A stretch of DNA of 39,086 nucleotides from JAISGQ01 sp045604965 (lineage in GTDB: Bacteria; Bacillota; Clostridia; Oscillospirales; Acutalibacteraceae), in contig JAZUPB010000030.1 in the NCBI GenBank assembly GCA_045604965.1, positions 1-39,086 of the forward strand, read 5' to 3'. The notes under the pieces are model-generated. The model was given only the letters and a program-made list of their open reading frames with translations, searched no databases and had not been told where the DNA came from. Both the position numbers and the translations under genes were made by a program. Below are positions 16,310 to 23,907 of this stretch, piece after piece; position 1 is the first letter of the stretch, and each line of letters starts with the position of its first letter.

Positions 16310-17827
16310 TTACAGCTCAATAATATCGTCTTCCTCAAACTGAGCAAGAGCAATATCTGACGGCGAGCCCTTTCTTTGCTTGATTCGATGCACCAAACCC
16401 AAAATCTGAATTGTAATAAGCGGAGTCATTGCTACCATAGCAACCACGCCAAATGCATCGGTTACCATATTACCTCCCAGTGCAGCGCATGCACCTTGGG
16501 CAAGCGGCAGCAGGAAGGTTGCGGTCATAGGACCGGATGCAACTCCACCCGAGTCAAATGCAATTGCTGTGAAAATCTTCGGTGTAAGGAAAGACAATCC
16601 AAGAGCAATTGCATATCCGGGAATCAAAAAGTAAAGAATCGGAACACCTGTGATTACTCGGATCATAGCAAGAGCAACCGAAATTGAAACACCCAGCGAC
16701 AGGCTTATACCCATTGCCTTTGCAGAAATACCGCCATCAGTTATTTCTTCTACCTGCTGATTGAGTACATACACAGCAGGCTCTGCCTTGACGATGAAAA
16801 AGCCTATAAGCGCGCCTATGGGAACAAGTATGTATTTGTAAGATTCGCCAAGCACATTTCCAAGGTAGCTGCCTGCAGGCATAAAGCCTACATTCGCGCC
16901 TGTAAGGAACAGTGTAAGTCCGATATAAGTGTATACAAGTCCTACAATTATCTTCTTCAGACTGCGTCCGTGAAGCTTCAGTGCAAATATCTGGAACAAC
17001 CCGAAAAATACAACTATTGGCAGAAGAGATACTGCAATCTCGAGCATATAAGTGGGAAGCTCATCTGAGAACATTTTCCGCAGTTCCACCGAGTCTGCGG
17101 CATTCTGTGCAATTGCGGCTTCAACCTGGCCTCCGTCGGGCATATATACCATACCTAATATCAAAACAGCAAGAATGGGGCCTATAGAGCAAAGTGCAAC
17201 CAGACCGAAGCTGTCATCTGCGGCATTTTTGTCGTCACGAATAGCACATACGCCAATACCCAGCGCCATTATAAAAGGTACTGTCATAGGTCCTGTGGTT
17301 ACTCCTCCTGAATCAAATGCTATTGCACGAAATTCATCGGGGACAAAAAACACCAGTCCGAAGGCTATTATGTACAATACCACCAGCAACGGTGCCAGTG
17401 ATATTTTCAGCAGCATACGAAGTATTGCTACCACCAGGAATACGCCAACACCAACTGCAACTGAAAGTATTATGACCGTATTCGGCACTGATGGCACCAG
17501 ATGCGCCAAAACCTGAAGATCTGGCTCTGAAACTGTAATTATTACACCCAGAACAAAGGCAAGAAAAATAATCAGAATCAGATTGCGGCTTTGAGTCATC
17601 TTGGCACCTACCTTTTCGCCCATAGGTGTCATCGCCATTTCCGCGCCAAGTGTAAAAAACATCATTCCTACCATAACAAGCACTGCACCCATCAGGAAGC
17701 TCATAATAACTCCTGTAGGCATTGGTGCTATGGTAAAACTTAGAATCAAAAGTATTGCCACAACCGGCATCACTGCAACAAAGGCTTCTTTGAATTTTTC
17801 GTTTAGTTTCTGGTTCCAGCGTGTCAA
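16310..17827 (-). CDS. DUF1538-family membrane protein (predicted transporter)
   Basis: About 505 aa with some 12-14 predicted membrane helices. Two internal DUF1538 repeats are seen, each with the signature AFDSGGV(T/A)(T/S)GPMT, near residues 175 and 405, indicating an inverted or tandem duplicated transporter fold. I prefer the TTG at 17827, because AGAGGTG lies at the right distance before it; the in-frame ATG at 17845 has no ribosome site and its first codons overlap that Shine-Dalgarno. A PII-like gene follows directly and is its probable regulator. The substrate is not known. Confidence 0.85.
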   Translation of the reverse strand: MTRWNQKLNEKFKEAFVAVMPVVAILLILSFTIAPMPTGVIMSFLMGAVLVMVGMMFFTLGAEMAMTPMGEKVGAKMTQSRNLILIIFLAFVLGVIITVSEPDLQVLAHLVPSVPNTVIILSVAVGVGVFLVVAILRMLLKISLAPLLVVLYIIAFGLVFFVPDEFRAIAFDSGGVTTGPMTVPFIMALGIGVCAIRDDKNAADDSFGLVALCSIGPILAVLILGMVYMPDGGQVEAAIAQNAADSVELRKMFSDELPTYMLEIAVSLLPIVVFFGLFQIFALKLHGRSLKKIIVGLVYTYIGLTLFLTGANVGFMPAGSYLGNVLGESYKYILVPIGALIGFFIVKAEPAVYVLNQQVEEITDGGISAKAMGISLSLGVSISVALAMIRVITGVPILYFLIPGYAIALGLSFLTPKIFTAIAFDSGGVASGPMTATFLLPLAQGACAALGGNMVTDAFGVVAMVAMTPLITIQILGLVHRIKQRKGSPSDIALAQFEEDDIIEL

Positions 17828-18016
17828 GTCATCACCTCTATGCAAATAAATCTATTCTTTTTAATTATACACTATTTTATGTTCTATTTTAACCCTTTCA
17901 CAAAATTTTTATTTCCTTTTTTAAACTTTTGTGTTTTCCAACTGTTTTATCACAGCGTACCTGACATCGAAATGTAAATTATGAAAGCGTATTAAACGTA
18001 ACCATAAAATTGTAAA
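17828..18016 (-). promoter_or_regulatory. Leader and promoter of the DUF1538 operon
   Basis: On the minus strand a good -10 TATAAT (17864-17869) has a weak -35 TTAAAA (17887-17892) at 17 bp. The remaining bases up to the terminator at 18017 show nothing recognisable. Confidence 0.55.
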
Positions 18017-18048
18017 AAAGTCCTGCACCTTTGCAGGCGCAGGACTTT
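18017..18048 (-). terminator. Minus-strand terminator, probably the ancestral rplM-rpsI terminator
   Basis: Arms AAAGTCCTGC (18017-18026) and GCAGGACTTT (18039-18048), with TTTTTT following on the minus strand. It lies 13 bases beyond the left att copy. Before insertion of the island this hairpin would have sat directly after the rpsI stop codon. Confidence 0.82.
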
Positions 18049-18061
18049 GAATGCAGTATAG

Positions 18062-18080
18062 TAAAAACTATCTCTTGGAG
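18062..18080. repeat. Outer left att core (attL of the left unit)
   Basis: TAAAAACTATCTCTTGGAG, identical over 19 bp to the rpsI-end copy at 23980. On the minus strand it still encodes Ser-Lys-Arg-stop and is followed by a terminator. Confidence 0.85.
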
Positions 18081-18129
18081 CTGCAAGGAGCATTTTGGGG
18101 ACTTCTTTGATGATTTCAAGTGTCTTTTG

Positions 18130-18156
18130 AAAAATCGCGGTGTTGCTGCGATTTTT
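18130..18156. terminator. Hairpin near the left island end
   Basis: Arms AAAAATCGC (18130-18138) and GCGATTTTT (18148-18156); A and T runs allow function in either direction. No gene in 18081-18255 was recognised. Confidence 0.55.
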
Positions 18157-18255
18157 CGCGCAAAGCAGACGAATATACTTCGAGCAGCTTGCAGTCGTTT
18201 ATTGTATTCTGAAGTAATTTATCAAATATGTTTTCAGGGAGTAAAGACTAAATAA

Positions 18256-18307
18256 AGACCGGAAGGTAAGGCGTACCTACTGCAATATATCCATCAGATT
18301 CCGGTCT
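18256..18307 (-). terminator. Terminator of the LytTR operon
   Basis: Arms AGACCGGAA (18256-18264) and TTCCGGTCT (18299-18307) around a 34-nt loop, with TTTATTT following on the minus strand. Confidence 0.65.
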
Positions 18308-18412
18308 ACCATTCAAAACAGCTCTGCTTAAGTTGCTGCAAAGAGTACAGATGTGGAATTTACCTCAATGACACTCTTGTTATCAAGGTTGAAAGGCATA
18401 AGACTGTCAGGT

Positions 18413-18862
18413 CTAAGTCTTTCTGTCACACAACAATTTTACTCCTAAAACAAAAACAAAGGCTCCAAGAGCAATGAAAAATCCCCAGATATAATTCCAG
18501 TACACCGACTGAACATCAAACATCATCAGCAGTAATGAGTTCCAGCTTTTCAGGTTAGTTGCTATTGCGAACAAATCAAACAACACATAACAGCCACCGA
18601 ATATATATATCCATCGCCACCAGAAGTTGCTTTTTATGTTTCTGCAGAATGTCGCAACTCCCAGCACGCAAAGTGACGCCAGAAACCCCATCAGTATAAA
18701 ATAGAAAGCACCTCTGCTTTCCAATATTCCAAGCCAAAAATCAGCATATGAGTTTCTGTCAATCAATGCCCATAATCTATGCATGTGAAAAACTCCGAAA
18801 AAGATAAAAAACCAAGGTTCCCACGCATATATTTTCTTCACATATCTCACCGCCAAATTCAA
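18413..18862 (-). CDS. Small four-helix membrane protein of unknown function
   Basis: 149 aa with four hydrophobic segments: residues ~15-33 (PWFFIFFGVFHMHRLWAL), ~50-72, ~83-103 and ~118-142. It ends in the basic tail LLCDRKT. I do not recognise the family. It is the third gene of the LytTR-DUF3021 group, with 31 bases to the gene before it, so it is probably co-transcribed and could be a component or target of that membrane-signalling module. Start at 18862 is the only reasonable ATG, though no strong ribosome site is seen. Confidence 0.68.
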   Translation of the reverse strand: MNLAVRYVKKIYAWEPWFFIFFGVFHMHRLWALIDRNSYADFWLGILESRGAFYFILMGFLASLCVLGVATFCRNIKSNFWWRWIYIFGGCYVLFDLFAIATNLKSWNSLLLMMFDVQSVYWNYIWGFFIALGAFVFVLGVKLLCDRKT

Positions 18863-18893
18863 AAATCACTTTACAGCCATACCATAAAAACTG

Positions 18894-19331
18894 TCAATTA
18901 TTCTGGAGTTTTTTCAAATTGCAATTCAGACGCTGATCATCATGCCTGTTTTTCAGCCACAGAACATACCACATGGCGAACAGACCGCACTCCATAATGA
19001 CAACAAACAGAATGCCGTACAAAGTGGAAATTCCCGGAAACCATCTAAAAACAATTGCCCCGCCAATATAAAGAACATTGGCAAGCACTGCCCACACTGC
19101 TACTCTCCAACCTGTAACGCCCCACTCCTTGCCATGAGGGAACAGAAGACTTTCCGCGCAGGCAAAAACCAGGCTGACTAACAGCATCTGTAACATAGAC
19201 AAAGTTTCTACAGAGGACTTTCCTACAATAAGATTAAATATCGATTTTACAAAAACAGCGGCTACTGTATATATTGCCATATGATACTTCATATCCGCCG
19301 CCCACAGATATGCTTTATTAAATACTTTCAT
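18894..19331 (-). CDS. DUF3021-family membrane protein
   Basis: 145 aa from the ATG at 19331, which has AAAGGTG upstream; an earlier ATG at 19349 overlaps the LytTR stop codon. Four hydrophobic segments are visible: ~17-37 (YTVAAVFVKSIFNLIVG), ~48-62, ~78-99 and ~104-126. The size, topology and position directly after a LytTR-only regulator gene are those of DUF3021 proteins, which in Firmicutes act with the LytTR protein, often as the membrane antagonist. Sequence alone gives moderate support; context gives the rest. Confidence 0.75.
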   Translation of the reverse strand: MKVFNKAYLWAADMKYHMAIYTVAAVFVKSIFNLIVGKSSVETLSMLQMLLVSLVFACAESLLFPHGKEWGVTGWRVAVWAVLANVLYIGGAIVFRWFPGISTLYGILFVVIMECGLFAMWYVLWLKNRHDDQRLNCNLKKLQNN

Positions 19332-19349
19332 AATATTTGCACCTTTCAT

Positions 19350-19787
19350 TTACATACCAAGTTTTTCTCGAAGCATGGGAGCATAGTGACGGGATATTAT
19401 CATCCGTTCTCCTGTAGAGAGGAGGGCTTCGATACGCCCGGAGCCACAATTTTTCAGCTTCCTTATCTCCTGCAGATTGACAACAGAGGATTTTCCGGCT
19501 CGGAACAAACCCAAGTCTCCCCAGTGATCCTCCAGCTCCGCAAGGGAAAGAGCGGTCTGAAACACACCCTCCTGAGCGTAGACGAAAGTCTTTTCTTCTA
19601 CTGTTTCACAATATATTACTTCCGAAATCGCAAGCAAAACTGTCTCACGATTTTCGTCCCAAACAAGCAGCTTCTGCATCCCGCTTCGCAGTAACGATAA
19701 AACTCGTAACATCTCATCGTCCAATTCGGGACACCTTAACACGACCTCATTTTCCTCCAAAGGTACATGCTCTACAATGATCTTCAT
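19350..19787 (-). CDS. LytTR-family DNA-binding regulator
   Basis: 145 aa, preceded by AAAGGAGG. It has no response-regulator receiver domain. The N-terminal 40 residues are a short module, and residues ~45-145 are the LytTR DNA-binding domain: ISEVIYCETVEEKTFVYAQE, then FRAGKSSVVNLQEIRKL and a C-terminal GERMIISRHYAPMLREKLG. Such stand-alone regulators are usually paired with a membrane inhibitor (DUF3021/DUF2154-type), which follows here. It is the first gene of a three-gene operon and lies between two att copies, so it is cargo of the island. Confidence 0.9.
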   Translation of the reverse strand: MKIIVEHVPLEENEVVLRCPELDDEMLRVLSLLRSGMQKLLVWDENRETVLLAISEVIYCETVEEKTFVYAQEGVFQTALSLAELEDHWGDLGLFRAGKSSVVNLQEIRKLKNCGSGRIEALLSTGERMIISRHYAPMLREKLGM

Positions 19788-19826
19788 GAAATCCTCCTTT
19801 CTGTCATCAGGCCTTTTGACGCAATT

Positions 19827-19855
19827 ATCATATCATCAGTTTTGACCACTGACAA
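19827..19855 (-). promoter_or_regulatory. Promoter of the LytTR operon
   Basis: On the minus strand: -35 TTGTCA (19850-19855), 17-bp spacer, -10 TATGAT (19827-19832). Just upstream, ACCACT and AGTGGT form a widely spaced inverted repeat overlapping -35, a possible self-binding site. Confidence 0.68.
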
Positions 19856-19899
19856 GATTGGTTCCGCTAAGTGGTATAAATAACGGGGGAAGATACAAA

Positions 19900-19926
19900 A
19901 ATCCCGCAACCAACGGCTGCGGGATT
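19900..19926 (-). terminator. Minus-strand terminator beside the middle att copy
   Basis: Arms AATCCCGCA (19900-19908) and TGCGGGATT (19918-19926), then TTTTT on the minus strand. It follows the middle att exactly as the ancestral rpsI terminator follows the outer left att. Confidence 0.8.
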
Positions 19927-19939
19927 GAGTAAGCGATAA

Positions 19940-19957
19940 TAAAACTATCTCTTTGAG
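19940..19957. repeat. Middle att core (attL of the integrase-bearing unit)
   Basis: TAAAACTATCTCTTTGAG matches the other two copies except for one A fewer and one substitution. On the minus strand the substitution changes TCC to TCA, both serine, so the Ser-Lys-Arg-stop reading is kept. Confidence 0.75.
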
Positions 19958-20075
19958 TGATAATTCTCTCATTTCGTATCTTTTCGCAATGTTTCAAAAG
20001 TTGTTGTATCATGCGGATTATACCGCTTTATTTTATAATAAGATTTCGTAAAAATCAATAACTTGTCGTAACTTT

Positions 20076-20105
20076 GGACATCAAATAGTCATCAATGGAC
20101 ATCAA
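20076..20105. repeat. Left integrase arm sites
   Basis: Three tandem copies of the ACATCAA/TCATCAA motif: GGACATCAA, AGTCATCAA and GGACATCAA, about one helical turn apart. The first 20 bases recur near the right end (23908-23927) with one mismatch. The last copy overlaps the integrase stop codon. Confidence 0.72.
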
Positions 20106-21238
20106 GCATTGAGCTTTAAAGATACAAGCTCTGCAACTTTAGCCTTTGAGCTTGCAAGCACATCAGCATATATATTTGCTGTTGTTCCTACATCTGAATG
20201 ACCTAATAACTCAGATACAATTTTGAGGTCTACACCACTATTGATAAGCAATGTTGCATTGCAGTGTCTGAGGCTATGAAGTGATATATAGCTGAAATCA
20301 GTATCTGCAATAAATCTTTTGAAAGTGGTATTTAGATAACATCTGTCAACATAGCCTCCCATTTCGGAAGTGAAAACCATATCAGGGTATTTATACAAGC
20401 TTCCTAAAGCAGCTTTTTTCTTCTCTTGTTCCGCTCGATGTTCAAGTAAAATATTCTTTAACAACTCGCTCATGCCGATATATCGAACACTGTTTGCAGT
20501 TTTCGGAGTATCAAGCCAATGTTTACCGCCGACATCAGCGAGATTGTGTTGAATGTGAATTGTCATAGTATCGAAATCAATATCTTGCCACTGTAAACCT
20601 AAACACTCTCCAGACCTCAAACCAGTAAACAGAAGCATTTTAATAATAGTGTTAAATTGAGAATATCCGCTCACCATTTCGAGCAGCTTATGAGCTTGTG
20701 CTTCTTCGAGCACAGGCTTTTTCTCTTCTTTTGTACGCTTGTCTCGTGGCAAAATAACATTTTCACATGGGGATTTTACTAAAAATCCTTGCTGCACCGC
20801 TCGTTTAAATACACTGCATAGAATCGTGTACAACTTACGAACTGAGGACGGCGAAAGCTGTATTTTTTGAAAGTAAGCTGTGAGCTTTGCAGATGTGAAA
20901 TCCTTTAATTTCATGTTGCCAAACACTGGCAATATATGCGTATCGAGCTGCCCACGATATGTGTATATTGTCACTGGCTTTAATTCGTTTGGTGCATAAT
21001 TTTCAAAGTACCATGCAACCAAATCAGCAAAGCGCATATTTTCCTTGAGCTCTGTCATGCCCTTGCAGCGTTGCTCGAAATCATGTGCAAACACCTCAGC
21101 GAGCTTATCGGCTTTTCTTTCCGTTACTCCCTCAGGAGGCTTGAAAGTCGTTGTTTTGCGTATCTTCTTGCCGTTCACGTCATAGCCAAGAGAAACAGTT
21201 ATTTGATATGTGTTATTTCTACGCTTTATTGTTGCCAT
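20102..21238 (-). CDS. int: Tyrosine-recombinase integrase
   Basis: 378 aa. The N-terminal ~65 residues are an AP2-like arm-binding domain (ITVSLGYDVNGKKIRKTTTF). A SAM-like core-binding domain follows (residues ~68-155). The catalytic domain has R208 (TGLRSGE), H321-xx-R324 (LHSLRH), H347 (LGHSDVGTT) and Y357 (ANIYADV), so all key residues are intact. It integrates the island into the 3' end of rpsI by recombining the att cores. AAGGGG precedes the ATG. Its start lies inside the end of the repressor gene (20-bp overlap), so the two are co-transcribed on the minus strand; the stop codon lies within an arm site. Confidence 0.96.
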   Translation of the reverse strand: MATIKRRNNTYQITVSLGYDVNGKKIRKTTTFKPPEGVTERKADKLAEVFAHDFEQRCKGMTELKENMRFADLVAWYFENYAPNELKPVTIYTYRGQLDTHILPVFGNMKLKDFTSAKLTAYFQKIQLSPSSVRKLYTILCSVFKRAVQQGFLVKSPCENVILPRDKRTKEEKKPVLEEAQAHKLLEMVSGYSQFNTIIKMLLFTGLRSGECLGLQWQDIDFDTMTIHIQHNLADVGGKHWLDTPKTANSVRYIGMSELLKNILLEHRAEQEKKKAALGSLYKYPDMVFTSEMGGYVDRCYLNTTFKRFIADTDFSYISLHSLRHCNATLLINSGVDLKIVSELLGHSDVGTTANIYADVLASSKAKVAELVSLKLNA

Positions 21239-21800
21239 TATTACTACCCCTTATTGACATAAGCACATATTGAAATGAACTAACTGCATTATTTCTGTGA
21301 AAATCTCCGATTCTCTTCCCTGTGAGCGTAACACTGTCATTTCGTTGATACACAGTATTTTTTTCACTATCAGAATAATTTTCATCTGCACTAATCATCA
21401 GCCGAACTTCTCGTATCATCTGCCAAAACTCAGTCATTGTTATAAGCTTGCTAAGTACTTCAATATCGGGATTTTCAAGTCTACACGCTTTTGCCCTGTC
21501 TTGCAGCTCGTTAACTGCCTCTTCAGAAAGTCCAGTCTCGGCGTGAATATCCGTTGCTTGTCTTGTTTTACATGAATACTCGCCCATAAGATAACCCAAG
21601 TCACAATCAAAAATTTTACACATTTCTGACAAAACAAGAATATCGCATCTTATGGCTTTACCGTTTTCTAATTCAGATAATCTATTGCGACCGAGCGGCA
21701 CTGTTTTGCTAAGTTCTTTAATTAATTTATCTTGGCTTAAATCCTTCTTATTCCGCTCCGCAACAATTCTTGAGCCTAATATCTCGAAATCGTATTTCAT
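21219..21800 (-). CDS. XRE-family (cI-like) repressor of the island
   Basis: 193 aa. Residues ~5-65 are a lambda-type helix-turn-helix domain: SRIVAERNKKDLSQDKLIKE, then PLGRNRLSELENGKAIRCDI. The C-terminal part is long and unfamiliar; no Ser-Lys LexA-type autoprotease motif is seen, so induction is probably by a protein partner rather than RecA cleavage. GAGG lies before the ATG. It faces the excisionase-like gene across a 128-bp region that must hold both promoters, the classical lysogeny switch layout. It is co-transcribed with the integrase. Confidence 0.9.
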   Translation of the reverse strand: MKYDFEILGSRIVAERNKKDLSQDKLIKELSKTVPLGRNRLSELENGKAIRCDILVLSEMCKIFDCDLGYLMGEYSCKTRQATDIHAETGLSEEAVNELQDRAKACRLENPDIEVLSKLITMTEFWQMIREVRLMISADENYSDSEKNTVYQRNDSVTLTGKRIGDFHRNNAVSSFQYVLMSIRGSNNGNNKA

Positions 21801-21928
21801 TTCAAACGCCTCATTCTATTGTTTGTATTTTATGCTTATTTACTGTATCTGTACGCAAACAAAATATCATGGTATAATACAAATGTCAAGGCGCCTGAAC
21901 AAAAAAACACAATACGGAGGTTATTCTA
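21801..21928. promoter_or_regulatory. Divergent control region of the island
   Basis: On the plus strand a TATAAT with upstream TG (ATGGTATAAT, ending near 21879) should drive the excisionase-replication genes. The minus-strand promoter for repressor and integrase is AT-rich (TAAAAT). TGTACGCAA at 21850-21858 recurs exactly at 23000-23008 before the KGG-motif gene and may be a shared regulator site. Confidence 0.5.
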
Positions 21929-22123
21929 ATGAATGAAAAAGTAATAAACCAAAATGAAGATACTCCTAAGTTCATGAGCATTCGTACCATCGCTGCAACT
22001 GGATTACTCCCAGAACACGCATTAAGAATCATGCATAAGAGGGGCGAGTTGCCTTGTGTTATGGTCGGAAATAAGGCGTTAGTGAATTATACGGCACTTG
22101 TCGAGCGGCTAAGGAATCTCTAA
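21929..22123 (+). CDS. Excisionase-like small DNA-binding protein
   Basis: 64 aa, ATG preceded by CGGAGG. It holds a single winged-helix/MerR-like motif: FMSIRTIAATGLLPEHALRI, then the turn and MVGNKALVNYTALVERL. Proteins of this size and form in integrated elements are excisionases or accessory DNA benders. It is the first gene of the rightward operon, opposite the repressor. Two bases separate its stop from the next gene. Confidence 0.78.
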   Translation: MNEKVINQNEDTPKFMSIRTIAATGLLPEHALRIMHKRGELPCVMVGNKALVNYTALVERLRNL

Positions 22124-22125
22124 CT

Positions 22126-22542
22126 ATGGGAATGTCCAAACGCTTTTATTGGCTTCGACTAAAAACAGATTTTTTTGATTCTAAGCAAATTAAATATCTG
22201 CGCTCACAGCCTGACGGCGATAGAATGTGTATCATATACTTGCGCCTGATGTTATTGAGCTTAAAAGATACTGTGGGTGTTATCCCATTTGACGGAATTT
22301 TGCCATCGTGCGCCGAAGAAATTGCATTCGAGCTCGGGGAGCCGCTCGATGTTGTCCAACGTACAATATCGATGCTCGGGCAGTTAAATTTGCTCGGGGA
22401 GATTTTGCACGGTGACCTCTATCTAAATGCTGTCAAGGGGTTAGTCGGAAGCGAGACAGCTGCAGCCGAAAGGAAAAGGCGAAGCCGTAAGCAAAATAGC
22501 GAAGAGCAAACCGCAAGCGATTCAGATACCGACATAGTGTGA
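22126..22542 (+). CDS. Phage replisome organiser, N-terminal domain only
   Basis: 138 aa. The beginning, SKRFYWLRLKTDFFDSKQIK, then GDRMCIIYLRLMLLSLKDTV, and the helix-turn-helix at LDVVQRTISMLGQLNLLGEI match the N-terminal domain of phage replisome organisers that bind the origin. Family members are about 250 residues with a C-terminal helicase-loader part; here the protein stops in a charged tail (AAERKRRSRKQNSEEQTA). It may be truncated or a minimal origin-binding form. The stop codon overlaps the first arm of a large inverted repeat (22539-22572), a candidate origin. Start at 22126 or 22132. Confidence 0.78.
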   Translation: MGMSKRFYWLRLKTDFFDSKQIKYLRSQPDGDRMCIIYLRLMLLSLKDTVGVIPFDGILPSCAEEIAFELGEPLDVVQRTISMLGQLNLLGEILHGDLYLNAVKGLVGSETAAAERKRRSRKQNSEEQTASDSDTDIV

Positions 22543-22607
22543 CAATGTCACACCTAAAAGTGACATTGTCACTGAGAGAAAGAGAGAAAGAATATATATA
22601 TATATTC
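22539..22607. repeat. Inverted repeat and AT-rich palindrome (possible island replication origin)
   Basis: GTGACAATGTCAC (22539-22551) and GTGACATTGTCAC (22560-22572) are perfect inverted copies 8 bases apart, and each is itself nearly palindromic. A purine-only tract follows, then an 18-bp perfect AT palindrome GAATATATATATATATTC (22590-22607). Binding sites beside an easily melted tract, next to an origin-binding protein gene, resemble a minimal replication origin. Confidence 0.5.
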
Positions 22608-22636
22608 AAATCAAAAGAGAAAGCAGAGAGGATTAT

Positions 22637-22984
22637 ATGTCCAAACCTTATGACTTGCGTAAAAACAATGATATTCTTGTTCTTATCCCCACAGGACAAG
22701 ACAACGCCCGACACGCAACAGAAATCGCCGCCCAACTTGGCATAAAAAACCGAGAATTACGACGACATATCGAGCTCTTACGCCGTCAAGGTGCTGTAAT
22801 CATCGGGAACGAAAGCGGATACTATCGCCCTAAGACACTTAGCGAGATTGAATCATACGTTCACCAAGAAGAACAGCGAGCCAAAAGTATTCTATTTACC
22901 TTGCGTTCTGCCAAGCGTCTGCGGCGTAGATTACTGCGTGAAGCAGCTGCAGAAAGCATACACATCTTTGATGATATTGTATAA
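22637..22984 (+). CDS. Winged-helix DNA-binding protein of the island
   Basis: 115 aa. The middle has a clear helix-turn-helix: RHATEIAAQLGIKNRELRRH followed by IELLRRQGAVIIGNESGYYR, the wing. The rest is basic and alpha-helical (SAKRLRRRLLREAAAESI). AGAGAGG lies before the ATG. It may regulate the island or load a helicase, since similar small winged-helix proteins follow replisome organisers in phages. I do not recognise a named family. Confidence 0.7.
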   Translation: MSKPYDLRKNNDILVLIPTGQDNARHATEIAAQLGIKNRELRRHIELLRRQGAVIIGNESGYYRPKTLSEIESYVHQEEQRAKSILFTLRSAKRLRRRLLREAAAESIHIFDDIV

Positions 22985-23034
22985 GGCTTATTCCGCTCGT
23001 GTACGCAACAAACATATGGAAAGGAGGTCACACT

Positions 23035-23454
23035 ATGCAAAATGACAATTTAATATCACTATCAGAGCGAAGCACGGAGGAACAACGAGAAATTTGTTCA
23101 AAAGGCGGCAAAGCGAGCGGCACAGCTCGGAGAAAAAAGCGAACAATGCGAGCGGCTGCACAAATGATTCTGTCATTGCCTGTATGCGAAAGTGATACCG
23201 TAGCTGTTGAGGCTCTAAAAAATGTGGGCATTGAAAACCCAACAGAATACACGAATCTTGAAGCGTTGATGATAATAGCTTATTCAAAAGCTAAGAGCGG
23301 AGACCACAAAGCTCTTGTATTTATCCGTGAGCTTATAGGCGAAGACCCTCATATCAATGCTTATAAAGAGAAAATAGAGCTTGAAAAAGAAGCAAAAGAA
23401 AGTGCGTGTAAAATCGCTGATGAATGGGTTGCCGCTGTACTTGCAACAGAATAA
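23035..23454 (+). CDS. KGG-motif phage protein, possibly terminase-small-subunit-like
   Basis: 139 aa from the ATG at 23035, chosen because AAAGGAGGT sits directly before it; a longer frame begins at 22999. The N-terminal EQREICSKGGKASGTARRKK is a hallmark of small phage proteins often encoded next to terminase genes. The centre is helical (NLEALMIIAYSKAKSGDHKA LVFIRELIGED) and the C-terminus is a charged helix. In phage satellites the last rightward gene often redirects packaging; this could be such a protein. That is inference from position and the KGG motif only. Confidence 0.6.
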   Translation: MQNDNLISLSERSTEEQREICSKGGKASGTARRKKRTMRAAAQMILSLPVCESDTVAVEALKNVGIENPTEYTNLEALMIIAYSKAKSGDHKALVFIRELIGEDPHINAYKEKIELEKEAKESACKIADEWVAAVLATE

Positions 23455-23460
23455 AACTAA

Positions 23461-23502
23461 AAATGTGCTCAGACAGGTGTTTTATTTCCTCTGAGCACAT
23501 TT
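23461..23502. terminator. Bidirectional terminator inside the island
   Basis: Perfect 13-bp arms AAATGTGCTCAGA (23461-23473) and TCTGAGCACATTT (23490-23502), flanked by A and T runs, 4 bases past the KGG-motif gene and before the convergent small gene. Confidence 0.88.
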
Positions 23503-23547
23503 TATACATTTGTTCTATATTTATTTTCCCTACACCTCAAAACGCTG

Positions 23548-23763
23548 TTATTCGTCATTCAGAAGCATTTTAGCTATATTCTCATATTTCGCATTGAATG
23601 TGTCCTGCAGCAAATAAAAGCTGTTCACGAGCTGATTATCTGTTGATTTAATAACAACTGTCTCAGATAAAGCCTCAAATAATATACGCATTTGCTCCAG
23701 TTCCTGTATCACTTGCCGTAGTTGAAAATTCTCTTTGATTAGATTTAGTGTAATAGTTTGCAT
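23548..23763 (-). CDS. Small coiled-coil protein of the island
   Basis: 71 aa from the ATG at 23763, which follows AAGGAG; the open frame extends upstream but without a ribosome site. The protein is almost entirely helical, with heptad-like LIKENFQLRQVIQELEQMRI followed by LFEALSE. No family recognised. It stands alone on the minus strand between the island's main operon and the right end, a usual place for accessory genes. Confidence 0.6.
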   Translation of the reverse strand: MQTITLNLIKENFQLRQVIQELEQMRILFEALSETVVIKSTDNQLVNSFYLLQDTFNAKYENIAKMLLNDE

Positions 23764-23907
23764 TTTATCAGCTCCTTGTGTTATTTCATTGACACGATAA
23801 CACATAAAGTTAAGACTGTGAAGCAATCTTGCATATTTGATAATGACATTCTGATATGTTTAAAAATCTTACCAAACGGTAAGAAAAAAGGGCATATTTT
23901 GCCGCTC

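Noticed and set aside
18328..18399. Short minus-strand peptide frame (MPFNLDNKSVIEVN...) after the small membrane protein gene
   Set aside because: It looks somewhat protein-like and could be a gene scrap, but it has no convincing start or ribosome site and I cannot name a family.
19784..19972. 62-codon minus-strand open frame over the middle att and terminator
   Set aside because: It reads through a terminator hairpin and the LytTR promoter and has no ribosome site; treated as chance.
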